From positions 1 to 64,000 of the forward strand of contig NZ_JAHKRN010000034.1 in the NCBI RefSeq assembly GCF_019396385.1: DNA of 64,000 bases, in the 5' to 3' direction. Every line of letters begins with the position of its first letter. The first letter of the stretch is position 1. A program made the position numbers and the translations under genes. The DNA comes from Nonomuraea harbinensis. GTDB lineage: Bacteria > Actinomycetota > Actinomycetes > Streptosporangiales > Streptosporangiaceae. Positions 42,466-52,348 of the stretch are shown in pieces. The notes under the pieces were generated by a model. It was not told the DNA's origin. It made no database searches and saw only the letters and a list, made by a program, of their open reading frames with translations.

Positions 42466-43095
42466 ATGAGCCATCCCGCCATGTCAATCAGGTTGCAGGC
42501 CGCCTGTTCCGAGGTGGTCTGGGCGGCCAGGCTGAACGTGCTGTGGATCGTCTTCACGCTACTCGGCGGCGTCGTGCTCGGGCTCGGGCCCGCCACCGTG
42601 GCCGCGTACACGCTGGCCCGGAGGCACGCTCGTGGTGAATCGATTCATGCGCTGCCCGAGTTCTGGCGCGTCTACCGGCGCGAGTTCGTCCGCGCGTCCC
42701 TGCTCGTCCTGCCCCTGGCGGTGGTCGTCACCGTCCTCGTCGGCAACCTCCTCTACTTCGCCGCACTCGGGCCCGGCGCCAGGGCGTGGCAGGTGGCCAC
42801 CCTCGTGGCTCTCGTGGCGCTCGCCTGCGTCGGGTCCTACCTGGGGCCGCTCTACGCGCACTACGACCTGCCGCTGCCGGCCTACCTGCCGAAGGCCTCA
42901 CTGCTGGCGCTGACCCGGCCGGCCTCGTCCGTGCTCCTGCTGTTCGTGCTCGCCGCGATCGTCTTCGCGACGGTGGCGGCCCCCCTCCTCGCGCTCCTCC
43001 TCAGCGTCGGCGCGTGGATCTGCCTCAACACGTGGCTGTGCCTGCGGTTCTTCGAGGAGAACGAGGCGCGCCTGCACTCGAAAGGGAACCGATGA
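42466..43095 (+). CDS. DUF624 (YesL-like) membrane protein
   Basis: A 209-residue membrane protein with about five hydrophobic segments and the DUF624 layout: WAARLNVLWIVFTLLGGVVLGLGPAT near the N-terminus and GPLYAHYDLPLPAYLPKASLLAL later. YesL-like proteins accompany pectin/rhamnogalacturonan ABC importers in Bacillus and many actinobacteria. Their role is unknown but presumably assists the transporter. It is the first gene of the operon and contains a perfect LacI operator in its coding sequence. It overlaps the next gene by 4 bp. Confidence 0.85.
   Translation: MSHPAMSIRLQAACSEVVWAARLNVLWIVFTLLGGVVLGLGPATVAAYTLARRHARGESIHALPEFWRVYRREFVRASLLVLPLAVVVTVLVGNLLYFAALGPGARAWQVATLVALVALACVGSYLGPLYAHYDLPLPAYLPKASLLALTRPASSVLLLFVLAAIVFATVAAPLLALLLSVGAWICLNTWLCLRFFEENEARLHSKGNR
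42636..42647 (+). promoter_or_regulatory. Intragenic LacI operator in the DUF624 gene
   Basis: TGAATCGATTCA is a perfect 12-bp palindrome identical to the core of the LacI-family consensus, about 297 bp downstream of the promoter operator. It probably acts as an auxiliary operator for looping or as a roadblock. Confidence 0.6.
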
Positions 43096-44651
43096 CCGCA
43101 TCCCGTCGTCGCCGGCTGGCCGCCGGTGCGTTAACGCTAACAGCAGCTCTCGTGGCGTCCGCCTGCTCCAGCGGCGCCGGTGAGGGGGCGGCGGAAAGCG
43201 ACACGCTGACCATGATGGTCCCGCTGTTCCAGACCGCCCCCGACCCCAAGGGGGAGATCCACCAGGCGGTCGAGAAGCTGATCGGCAAGAAGCTGCAGAT
43301 CACCTGGGTGCCCAACGCCGACTACAACGAGAAGACCAACATCACGCTCGCGTCCGCCTCCCTGCCGGACGTGATGGTCATCCAGGACAACAAGGGCGCG
43401 TCCTTCGTCAAGGCCGCCAAAGCGGGGGCGTTCTGGGACCTGACCGACAAGCTCGACAAGTACCCGAACCTCAAGCCGAAGTCGCAGCAGGTCTGGATGA
43501 ACTCCAAGACCGACGGCCGCAACTACGGCATCTACCGGGTCCGCCCGCTGCTCCGCTCGGCCGTCATCCTGCGCAAGGACTGGCTGGAGAAGCTCGACCT
43601 GGAGCTGCCCAAGACCACCGACGACCTGTACGAGATCGCCAAGGCGTTCACCGAGAAGGACCCGGACGGCAACGGCAAGAAGGACACCTACGGCCTCATC
43701 CTGCCGAAGTGGCCCGCCCCCGTGTTCTCCGCGTCCAGCCCGTACAACGCCATCGACGTCTGGTTCGGCACCCCCAACAACTACGGCGTGCGCGACGGCA
43801 AGCTGGTGCCCGAGTTCGACGTGCCGGAGTTCTGGGAGGCCCAGAAGTACACGAAGAAGTTCATCGACGAGGGCCTGGTCAACCCCGACTGGGCGACCCT
43901 CGACACCGGCAAGTGGAACGACCCGTTCCTGCAGGGCAAGGGCGGCATCATCATCGACGTCAACGTCCGGGCCGGCGAGCTCTTCGACAAGTTCAAGGAG
44001 CTGGACCCGGAGACGTACGACCAGAAGGTCGCGATGGCGGGCAACCTGACGCGGCCCGACGGGCAGAAGTTCTCCCTGCCGTTCACCGGCTTCAACGGCA
44101 TCGTGGCCATCTCCAAGCAGCGCGTGCAGACCGTGGAGCAGCTCGACGACGTGCTGACGACGCTGGACAAGCTGGCGTCCAAGGAAGGCTCGATCCTGGT
44201 CAACAACGGGATCGAGGGCCGCAACTTCAAGGTCGAGAACGGCTTCGCCGTCAAGGTCAATGAAGAGGACCCGGCGATCAAGGTCATCAACAACGACGTC
44301 CAGTTCGGCTTCATCCAGCTCGGCATGACCTCCAGCGTCGGCGTGGCCGGGGAGGCGTACGAGTGGATGCGCCCCAGCCAGGCCGAGCAGGAGTGGCTCA
44401 AGCAGCGCGACGAGCTCATGGAGCTCGACCTGCAGACCGCGGTGCACGACCCGTCGCTGCCGGTGATCTCGCAGACGGCGGTCGACCAGGGCCCGACCCT
44501 GAACCCGATCCCGACCGACGCCCGCATCAAGTATCTGGCGGGTGACCTGAGCGAGGAGCAGTTCAAGGCGGAGATCAAGCGCTGGTACGACAGCGGCGGC
44601 ACCCAGATCCTCACCGAGCTCCAGGCGGGGATCTCCAAGGTAGGCGGCTGA
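43092..44651 (+). CDS. Sugar ABC transporter substrate-binding lipoprotein (LplA/LipO-like)
   Basis: A 519-residue solute-binding protein. It has an Arg-rich signal peptide and a lipobox (LVASACSS, Cys at about 25). Extracellular family-1 features follow, including ASASLPDVMVIQD and the EF-hand-like DPDGNGKKDTYGL loop. The LplA/YtcQ subgroup binds oligosaccharides such as rhamnogalacturonan fragments. The partner permeases follow; no ATPase is encoded, so a shared MsiK-type ATPase is presumably used. Confidence 0.9.
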   Translation: MTASRRRRLAAGALTLTAALVASACSSGAGEGAAESDTLTMMVPLFQTAPDPKGEIHQAVEKLIGKKLQITWVPNADYNEKTNITLASASLPDVMVIQDNKGASFVKAAKAGAFWDLTDKLDKYPNLKPKSQQVWMNSKTDGRNYGIYRVRPLLRSAVILRKDWLEKLDLELPKTTDDLYEIAKAFTEKDPDGNGKKDTYGLILPKWPAPVFSASSPYNAIDVWFGTPNNYGVRDGKLVPEFDVPEFWEAQKYTKKFIDEGLVNPDWATLDTGKWNDPFLQGKGGIIIDVNVRAGELFDKFKELDPETYDQKVAMAGNLTRPDGQKFSLPFTGFNGIVAISKQRVQTVEQLDDVLTTLDKLASKEGSILVNNGIEGRNFKVENGFAVKVNEEDPAIKVINNDVQFGFIQLGMTSSVGVAGEAYEWMRPSQAEQEWLKQRDELMELDLQTAVHDPSLPVISQTAVDQGPTLNPIPTDARIKYLAGDLSEEQFKAEIKRWYDSGGTQILTELQAGISKVGG

Positions 44652-44663
44652 CGGTTCGGCCGG

Positions 44664-44687
44664 GAGGCCCGGGGACACCCGGGCCTC
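44664..44687 (+). terminator. Perfect 10-bp hairpin between binding-protein and permease genes
   Basis: GAGGCCCGGG (44664-44673), loop GACA, CCCGGGCCTC (44678-44687), 12 bp after the stop. Its likely function is partial termination or 3' protection so that the binding protein is made in excess of the permeases, as in many sugar ABC operons. Confidence 0.65.
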
Positions 44688-44725
44688 TCCTTTCGACATT
44701 CGGAAAGTTCGGAAAGGAGGCCGCC

Positions 44726-45703
44726 GTGGCCACCGATCTGGCGTCGCCCGTCACCGAGGCGGCCCCCAGGAGCAGGCGGGACGGGTCCGGCAAGGTGCCG
44801 GTCCGCACGGCGCTGCGGCGCTACCGCTGGCTGTACGTGATGCTCATCCCCGGCCTGGTCTACTTCGCGATCTTCAGATACCTGCCGATGTACGGCCTGA
44901 CTATCGCGTTCCAGGACTTCCTGCCGTTCTCCGGCTACGCGGGCAGCCCCTGGGTCGGTCTCAAGCACTTCGAGACGCTGTTCACCGGGCCCGACTTCGG
45001 CCGGCTGCTCTTCAACACCCTGTTCCTCGCGCTGCTGACCGCGGTCTTCGTCTTCCCGGCGCCGATCATCATCGCGCTGCTGCTGAACGAGCTGCGGGTC
45101 AGCGTCTACAAGCGCTACGTGCAGTCGCTGATCTACATCCCGCACTTCCTGTCCTGGACGATCGTCTTCTCGCTGACGTACCTGCTGTTCGCGGTGGACT
45201 TCGGCGTCATCGCCGGCTGGATCCACAGCCTGAGCGGCGGCGGTCCCCAGATCGACTACATGGCCCGGCCCGAGTGGTTCCGGCCGCTGGTCATCCTGCA
45301 GCTGCTCTGGAAGACGTCCGGCTGGGGGACGATCATCTACCTCGCCGCGCTGGCCGGCGTGGACACGAACCTGTACGAGGCGGCGCGCATGGACGGCGCC
45401 GGCCGGTGGCGCCAGTTCTGGCACGTCACGCTGCCCGCGATCCGCCCCACGATCGTGGTCATGGCGATCCTGACCTCCGGCAACCTCCTCGACCAGAGCT
45501 TCGAGCAGATCTGGCTGCTCACCAACTCGCTGAACCGCTCCACCGCCGAGGTGTTCGACACCTTCGTCTACTACGTCGGCATCCAGGGCGCCGGCTACAG
45601 CTACGCCACGGCGGTCGGCCTGTTCAAGGGGATCGCCGGCGTCGTCCTGATCTTCGGCGCCAACTGGCTGGCCAAGCGCATGGGCCAGCGGGGACTGTTC
45701 TGA
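44726..45703 (+). CDS. Sugar ABC transporter permease (LplB/YteP-like)
   Basis: A 325-residue permease with six hydrophobic helices and the YLPMYGLTIAFQDF segment typical of LplB/YteP. The EAA coupling loop reads YEAARMDGAGRWRQFWHVTLPAIRP. GTG 44726 has GGAAAGGAGG upstream. It forms a heterodimeric channel with the next gene product. Confidence 0.92.
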   Translation: MATDLASPVTEAAPRSRRDGSGKVPVRTALRRYRWLYVMLIPGLVYFAIFRYLPMYGLTIAFQDFLPFSGYAGSPWVGLKHFETLFTGPDFGRLLFNTLFLALLTAVFVFPAPIIIALLLNELRVSVYKRYVQSLIYIPHFLSWTIVFSLTYLLFAVDFGVIAGWIHSLSGGGPQIDYMARPEWFRPLVILQLLWKTSGWGTIIYLAALAGVDTNLYEAARMDGAGRWRQFWHVTLPAIRPTIVVMAILTSGNLLDQSFEQIWLLTNSLNRSTAEVFDTFVYYVGIQGAGYSYATAVGLFKGIAGVVLIFGANWLAKRMGQRGLF

Positions 45704-45710
45704 GGAGCCC

Positions 45711-46628
45711 GTGGACATGTCTGCCAACACCTCGACCGACCGGCCCGCGGGCACGTCGATCAAGCACTACGGCTCGCTCGGCAGCCGGGTGTTCGACACG
45801 CTGAACGTCATCCTGCTCGGCGGGCTCGCGCTGATCACCGTGCTCCCGCTGCTCTACGTGCTCGCCGGGTCGTTCGCGACCGAGTCGGAGATCTCCACCC
45901 GGCCGTTCTTCCTGTGGCCGGAGAAGTTCGTCACCAGCACGTACGAGTACGTCTTCGCCAACGACACCATGCTGCGGGCGCTGCTCACCACGGTCGTGGT
46001 GACGGCGGTGGGCACGGTGGTGCAGGTCGCGCTGACCTTCACCATGGCCTACCCGCTGTCGAAGAAGTATCTGCCCGGCCGGGCCCTGGTGCTCAACCTG
46101 GTGGTGTTCACGCTCGTCTTCGGCGGCGGGATCGTGCCGACCTTCCTGGTGGTGCGCGACCTGGGGCTGCTGGACAGCTACTGGGCGCTCATCCTGCCGC
46201 TGGCCATCAACCCGTTCTACCTGATCATCGTCAAGTCGTTCTTCCAGGAGCTGCCGCAGGCCCTGGAGGAGGCGGCGCGCATCGACGGCTGCAACGAGAT
46301 GGGGGTGTTCTTCAAGATCGTCCTGCCGCTGTCGAAGCCGATCATCGCCACGTTCTCGCTGTTCTACGCGGTGGGCATCTGGAACGACTACATGTCGCCG
46401 CTGCTGTACATCAACGACAACGACAAATGGACCCTGCAGGTGCTCGTCAGGCAGCTCACCAGCCCCGACGCGGCCAACGCCATCAGCGCCCTGGACACGG
46501 TCTTCTTCCCGGCCAAGGGCCTGATGTTCGCCGTGGTGGTCATCGCCACGCTGCCGATCCTGCTCTTCTACCCGTTCCTGCAGAAGCACTTCGCCAAGGG
46601 CGTGCTGATCGGGTCGGTGAAGGAGTGA
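45711..46628 (+). CDS. Sugar ABC transporter permease (LplC/YtcP-like)
   Basis: A 305-residue second permease. It has LPLLYVLAGSFATESEI after helix 1, AINPFYLIIVKSFFQ, the EAA loop ALEEAARIDGCNEMGVFFKIVLPLSKP and C-terminal YPFLQKHFAKGVLIGSVKE, the conserved end of LplC/YtcP proteins. GTG 45711 has GAGGAG 4 nt upstream. It overlaps the lyase gene by 4 bp. Confidence 0.92.
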   Translation: MDMSANTSTDRPAGTSIKHYGSLGSRVFDTLNVILLGGLALITVLPLLYVLAGSFATESEISTRPFFLWPEKFVTSTYEYVFANDTMLRALLTTVVVTAVGTVVQVALTFTMAYPLSKKYLPGRALVLNLVVFTLVFGGGIVPTFLVVRDLGLLDSYWALILPLAINPFYLIIVKSFFQELPQALEEAARIDGCNEMGVFFKIVLPLSKPIIATFSLFYAVGIWNDYMSPLLYINDNDKWTLQVLVRQLTSPDAANAISALDTVFFPAKGLMFAVVVIATLPILLFYPFLQKHFAKGVLIGSVKE

Positions 46629-49255
46629 CCGAGGTGGAGACCACCCTGCGCTGGCTGGACCGTCCGGGCGGGCAGGGGGTGACCTGGGGCGTCCCGTGGC
46701 CGCGCGGCACGGTCGCGGCCGGCGCGCCGTTCGGGCTGACCGGCCCTGGCGGTGCGGAGCTGCCGGTGCAGAGCTGGACCACGGCCACCTGGCCTGACGG
46801 CTCGGTCAAGTGGTCCGCGCACGCTGCCGTCCCCGGGGACCCCGGCGAGGGCGCGTACCGGCTCGTACCCGGAAGGAACCCCGCGGCGCCGCGCGTGCCC
46901 GTCACCGTCGCCCGCGAGGGCGGCCTGCTCCGGGTGAGCACCGGGACGGTCACCTGGACGATCGCGGAGGAGGGGGACACCCTGGTGCGGTCCGCGCACC
47001 GCGACGGCCGGGAGATCCTCCGCGACGTCCGCCTGGTCAGCCTGCGCCAGGACGGTCCCACCCCCGACGAGGGCGGCGCCGTCCGGCGGGAGAGCGTCAC
47101 CGGACGGGTCGAGCGGGTCACGGTCGAACAGGACGGCCCGGTGCGCGCGGTGATCAGGGCGGAGGGCCGGCACGGCGACTGGCTGCCCTTCACCGTCCGC
47201 CTGTACTTCTACGCCGGGGCCGAGGACGTGCGGATCGCGCACACGTTCGTCTGGGACGGCGACCCGGGCCGGGACTTCCTGGCCGGGCTGGGCCTGCGCG
47301 CCGGCGTGGTGATGCGGGACGAGCCGCACGACCGGCACGTCCGGCTGGCCGGCTCCGGCGGCTTCCTCACCGAGGCCGTGCGCGGCCTGACCGGCCTGCG
47401 CCGCGACCCCGGCGAGGACGTGCGGCGCGCCCAGGTCGAGGGCCGCCCGTGCGGGCCCATCGGCAACCCCGAGGTGGCCGGCCGGCTCCACCTCATCCCC
47501 GCCTGGAACGACTACACGCTCGACCAGAACTCCGCCGACGGCTACCTGCTGCGCAAGCGCACCGCCGAGGGCCACGCCTGGGTGACGATCCCGTCCGGCA
47601 CCCGCTCGGCCGGGTACGGCTACGTCGGAGGGATCAGCGGCGGCCTCGGCTTCGGGCTGCGCGACTTCTGGCGTCTGCACCCCACCAGGCTCGACGTCCG
47701 CGACGCCGCCACCGGCCTGGCCACCGCCACCGTCTGGCTCTGGTCCCCGTCCGCGCCGGCCATGGACCTGCGGTTCTGGCACGACGGCCTGGGCCAGGAC
47801 ACCTTCGCCGAGCAGCTCGAAGGACTGGAGATCACGTACGAGGACCACGAACCCGGCTTCGGCGACCCGTACGGCATCGCCCGCACCCACGAGCTGACCC
47901 TGCGCGTGTACGGGGCCACGCCCGCGCACCCGGACCTGGCCGCGCACGCGGCCGCGATGAACGAGCCGCCGCTGCTGGTCGCGAGCCCGGAGCGGATCAG
48001 GGCGGCGGGCGTGTTCGGCGACTGGGCGCCGCCCGACCGCGCCACCCCCGCCCGCGCCGCGATCGAGGACCGCCTGGACTTCCTGTTCGACCTGTACGCG
48101 CGCGAGCGCGAGCAGCGCCGCTGGTACGGGTTCTGGGACTACGGCGACGTCATGCACACCTACGACGCCGACCGGCACACCTGGCGCTACGACGTCGGCG
48201 GCTACGCCTGGGACAACTCCGAGCTGTCGCCCGACCTGTGGCTGTGGTACCAGTTCCTGCGCACCGGGCGGGCCGACGTGTTCCGCTTCGCCGAGGCCAT
48301 GACCCGCCACACCGGCGAGGTCGACGTCTACCATCTGGGCCGGTGGAAGGGCCTGGGCAGCCGGCACAACGTGCAGCACTGGGGGTGCAGCTGCAAGCAG
48401 TTGCGGATCTCCAGCGCCGCCTACCGCCGTTTCCTCTACTACCTGACCGCCGACGAGCGCACCGGCGACCTGCTCGACGAGGTGGCCGAAGCTGAGGAGG
48501 CGTACGCGGCGCTCGACCCGCTGCGCAAGGTCCGTGAGGACGACTACACGCCGGACCCGTCGGCGCTGTCGGTCGGGCTCGGCGCCGACTGGGGCGCGCT
48601 CGCCGCCGCCTGGCTGACCCGCTGGGAGCGCTACGGCGACGGGCGGGCCAGGGACAAGCTGATGCGCACCATGGCCGGCATCGGCGCGCTGCCCAACGGG
48701 TTCCTCACCGGCGAGGCCCGCCTCGACCTGGCCACCGGCCGGTTCGACACCTCGCGCGACACCGTCTCGGTCTCGCACCTGTCGGCGGTCTTCGGCCTGC
48801 CCGAGGTGTGCTCCGAACTGCTCTCGCTCGGCCTGGACGTGCCCGGATTCGAACGGGCGTGGCTCGACTACTGCCGCCTCTACCTCGCCACGCCCGAGGC
48901 GCAGGCCGCCGAGACCGGCCGCCCGCTGACCGGGATCTCGCTGATCCAGGCGCACAGCCGCCTGGCCGCCTACGCCGCCGCCCGGCTCGACGACGCGGAC
49001 CTGGCCGCGCTGGCCTGGCGCAGGTTCTTCCACGACGAGGGCGACCAGCTCAACAGCAACCCCTTGCAACGTGAACCCGACTGGCGGCTGACCCGGGTCG
49101 AGGGGCCGCACGTGCCCGCCGCCCTCTGGGACGCGCCGTTCGTCAGCACCAACGACGCCGCCCAGTACGGCCTCGCCGCGATCCAGAACCTGGCCCTGAT
49201 CGCCCGGCACCTGCCGGAATCGAACGACGGCCCCCCGGCGTTCCCTCGTACGTGA
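46625..49255 (+). CDS. Exo-rhamnogalacturonan lyase family protein (PL26/YetA-like)
   Basis: An 876-residue protein without a signal peptide. It opens with the family's GVTWGVPWPRGTV and WPDGSVKWSAHA, then a beta-sandwich region. A central catalytic-type region follows with GFWDYGDVMHTYDADRHTWRYD and GGYAWDNSELSPDLWLWYQF, and NVQHWGCSCKQLRISSAAYRRFLYYLT, then an alpha/alpha-barrel-like C-terminus. This matches the YetA/PcRGLX type, which releases unsaturated galacturonyl-rhamnose from rhamnogalacturonan I ends. With no signal it should act on imported oligosaccharides in the cytosol. GTG 46625 overlaps the permease stop. Confidence 0.82.
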   Translation: MTEVETTLRWLDRPGGQGVTWGVPWPRGTVAAGAPFGLTGPGGAELPVQSWTTATWPDGSVKWSAHAAVPGDPGEGAYRLVPGRNPAAPRVPVTVAREGGLLRVSTGTVTWTIAEEGDTLVRSAHRDGREILRDVRLVSLRQDGPTPDEGGAVRRESVTGRVERVTVEQDGPVRAVIRAEGRHGDWLPFTVRLYFYAGAEDVRIAHTFVWDGDPGRDFLAGLGLRAGVVMRDEPHDRHVRLAGSGGFLTEAVRGLTGLRRDPGEDVRRAQVEGRPCGPIGNPEVAGRLHLIPAWNDYTLDQNSADGYLLRKRTAEGHAWVTIPSGTRSAGYGYVGGISGGLGFGLRDFWRLHPTRLDVRDAATGLATATVWLWSPSAPAMDLRFWHDGLGQDTFAEQLEGLEITYEDHEPGFGDPYGIARTHELTLRVYGATPAHPDLAAHAAAMNEPPLLVASPERIRAAGVFGDWAPPDRATPARAAIEDRLDFLFDLYAREREQRRWYGFWDYGDVMHTYDADRHTWRYDVGGYAWDNSELSPDLWLWYQFLRTGRADVFRFAEAMTRHTGEVDVYHLGRWKGLGSRHNVQHWGCSCKQLRISSAAYRRFLYYLTADERTGDLLDEVAEAEEAYAALDPLRKVREDDYTPDPSALSVGLGADWGALAAAWLTRWERYGDGRARDKLMRTMAGIGALPNGFLTGEARLDLATGRFDTSRDTVSVSHLSAVFGLPEVCSELLSLGLDVPGFERAWLDYCRLYLATPEAQAAETGRPLTGISLIQAHSRLAAYAAARLDDADLAALAWRRFFHDEGDQLNSNPLQREPDWRLTRVEGPHVPAALWDAPFVSTNDAAQYGLAAIQNLALIARHLPESNDGPPAFPRT

Positions 49256-49291
49256 CGCTTCGAGCGAAGGCGGAGCTCCAGGCACGGGCCC

Positions 49292-49297
49292 TACACT
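49292..49297 (+). promoter_or_regulatory. Leaderless -10 for the MHTPD leader ORF and ABC-F gene
   Basis: TACACT followed by 7 nt and the ATG at 49305. No ribosome-binding site precedes that ATG, so transcription probably starts at the leader ORF itself. Confidence 0.55.
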
Positions 49298-49304
49298 GAT
49301 CCGT

Positions 49305-49322
49305 ATGCACACTCCCGATTGA
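49305..49322 (+). CDS. Five-residue leader peptide MHTPD upstream of the ABC-F gene
   Basis: ATG-CAC-ACT-CCC-GAT-TGA lies 55 bp before the ABC-F start. Its sequence (49310-49318) is the left arm of an inverted repeat whose right arm contains the GGGAG upstream of the ABC-F ATG. A ribosome stalled on it would expose that site. This is the arrangement of antibiotic-responsive translational attenuators. No experimental support is known to me. Confidence 0.5.
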   Translation: MHTPD

Positions 49323-49366
49323 CCGGCGTCGCTCGCCCTCATCCCTCGTTTCCTAGCTCGGGAGTG
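49310..49366 (+). promoter_or_regulatory. Inverted repeat pairing leader ORF with ABC-F ribosome-binding region
   Basis: CACTCCCGA (49310-49318) and TCGGGAGTG (49358-49366) are perfect complements 39 bp apart. The right arm holds the only GGGAG-type sequence upstream of ATG 49378, at a long 14-nt spacing. The stem would mask it when the leader is not being translated. Confidence 0.55.
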
Positions 49367-49377
49367 CTTCGTCAATC

Positions 49378-50976
<1,599 letters not shown>

Positions 50977-51089
50977 TCTTAATTTGGGTGGGTACGGATC
51001 TTTTCCCGTGGAGTAGGTAGCCGATCCCGCTGAAATGACTGATCATGGCGGAGTAACGCTGCGGAAGTCCGGCACTACAGGAGGTACTC

Positions 51090-51305
51090 GTGGCCGAGAC
51101 ACTGAAGAAGGGCACCCGGGTGACGGGGGCCGATCGCGAGAAACTGGCCGGCGATCTGAAGAAGCGCTATGCCGCGGGCGAGAGCATCCGCGCCCTGGCG
51201 GCTTCGACCGGCCGGTCCTACGGGTTCATCCACCGCATCCTCAGCGAGTCCGGGGTGACTCTGCGCGGACGCGGAGGGGCGACCCGGGGCAAGTCCAAGC
51301 GCTGA
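51090..51305 (+). CDS. Small helix-turn-helix protein (Rv1473A-like)
   Basis: A 71-residue basic protein with LAGDLKKRYAAGESIRALAASTGRSYGFIHRILSESG forming a Myb/resolvase-like HTH and a Gly/Arg/Lys-rich C-terminus (GRGGATRGKSKR). GTG 51090 has AGGAGG upstream. The family is widespread and highly conserved in actinobacteria, next to ABC-F genes in mycobacteria. It probably binds DNA; its function is unclear. The 113-bp gap before it has no gene. Confidence 0.85.
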   Translation: MAETLKKGTRVTGADREKLAGDLKKRYAAGESIRALAASTGRSYGFIHRILSESGVTLRGRGGATRGKSKR

Positions 51306-51421
51306 CGGCCGCCTCGGAACGCGCGACCGCAGCCGCTCGTCCCTAGTCAGCCTGCCGTCGCGCCCGGGCCAGAATCTCATTCTGTAAGCTCGGGCGCGAC
51401 GGTACAGCGAGGAGGGCAGCG

Positions 51422-52258
51422 GTGATGGGCGACGCGAAGGCGCCACAGCAGCGCGGGGGGTACGCGGAGGAGGTTTCCGCCGAGGAGCTGGCGGAGATCG
51501 GCCTGCGCTACGAGGTGGACGGTGAGATAGCCACGGTCACTCTGAACCGGCCGGACAAGCGGAACGCGCAGACGTCCGCGACCTGGTCGGCTCTTGCACG
51601 CATCGGCGCCGGCCTGCCGGAGCAGGTGCGCGTGGTCGTGGTGAAAGGTGAGGGACCGTCCTTCTCGGCAGGCATCGACCTGCGGATGTTCACGAAAGAA
51701 GGGGTGCCGGGGCAGGGCTCGTTCGGCTCGGCCGGCAGGCAGGACGACAGCTCGCTCAAGCGACTGGTCGACCAGGCTCAGCAGGGTTTCCTGTGGCTGC
51801 GCCGCCCCGAGATCGTCTCCATCGCGGCCGTGCAGGGTCACGCGATCGGTGCGGGCTTCCAGCTCGCGCTCTCCTGCGACCTGCGGATCGTGGCCGACGA
51901 TGTCAAGTTCTGCATGAAAGAGCCCGCGCTCGGGCTGGTGCCCGATCTGACCGGCACCAAGCCCCTGGTGGAGCTGGTGGGCCTGGCCAAGGCGATCGAC
52001 ATCTGCCTGACGGCCAGGATCGTGGAAGCCGACGAAGCCTTCCGCATCGGCCTGGCCGAACACGTGGTCGCGGGGGGCGACCTCGGCAAGGCCGTGGCCG
52101 ACAAGGCCGCGCAACTGCTGTCGACCAACCGGGACGCGGCGGCTGCGACCAAGCGGCTCCTTCAGGGCGCGTCCGCGCGCACCCTGGAGGAGCAGAGAGC
52201 CGCGGAGGGCGCCGAGCAGGCCGAACGCCTCAGGGCCCTCTTCAACGCCCAGTCATGA
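51422..52258 (+). CDS. Enoyl-CoA hydratase/isomerase family protein
   Basis: A 278-residue crotonase-fold protein. It has TVTLNRPDKRNAQTSATWSAL, the oxyanion-hole pair in FSAGIDLRMF and GHAIGAGFQLALSCDLRIV, and the ALGLVPDLTGTKPLVELVG region. At the usual second catalytic Glu position it has PDLTGT, so its chemistry may differ from a classic hydratase. GTG 51422 follows GAGGAGG; ATG 51425 is also possible. It is similar in position to mycobacterial echA12. Confidence 0.87.
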   Translation: MMGDAKAPQQRGGYAEEVSAEELAEIGLRYEVDGEIATVTLNRPDKRNAQTSATWSALARIGAGLPEQVRVVVVKGEGPSFSAGIDLRMFTKEGVPGQGSFGSAGRQDDSSLKRLVDQAQQGFLWLRRPEIVSIAAVQGHAIGAGFQLALSCDLRIVADDVKFCMKEPALGLVPDLTGTKPLVELVGLAKAIDICLTARIVEADEAFRIGLAEHVVAGGDLGKAVADKAAQLLSTNRDAAAATKRLLQGASARTLEEQRAAEGAEQAERLRALFNAQS

Positions 52259-52348
52259 CGGGGCGGGGCGGTTTCGCCAGAAGCTGATAAGGGAATCGAC
52301 GGACGGCCCCGCGACGCTTAGCTGGGGGAGTGAGAGGATTTCCCCTGG

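Noticed and set aside
43092..46628. Missing ATPase as evidence of a broken ABC importer
   Set aside because: Sugar importers of actinobacteria commonly share an unlinked MsiK-type ATPase, so absence here is normal.
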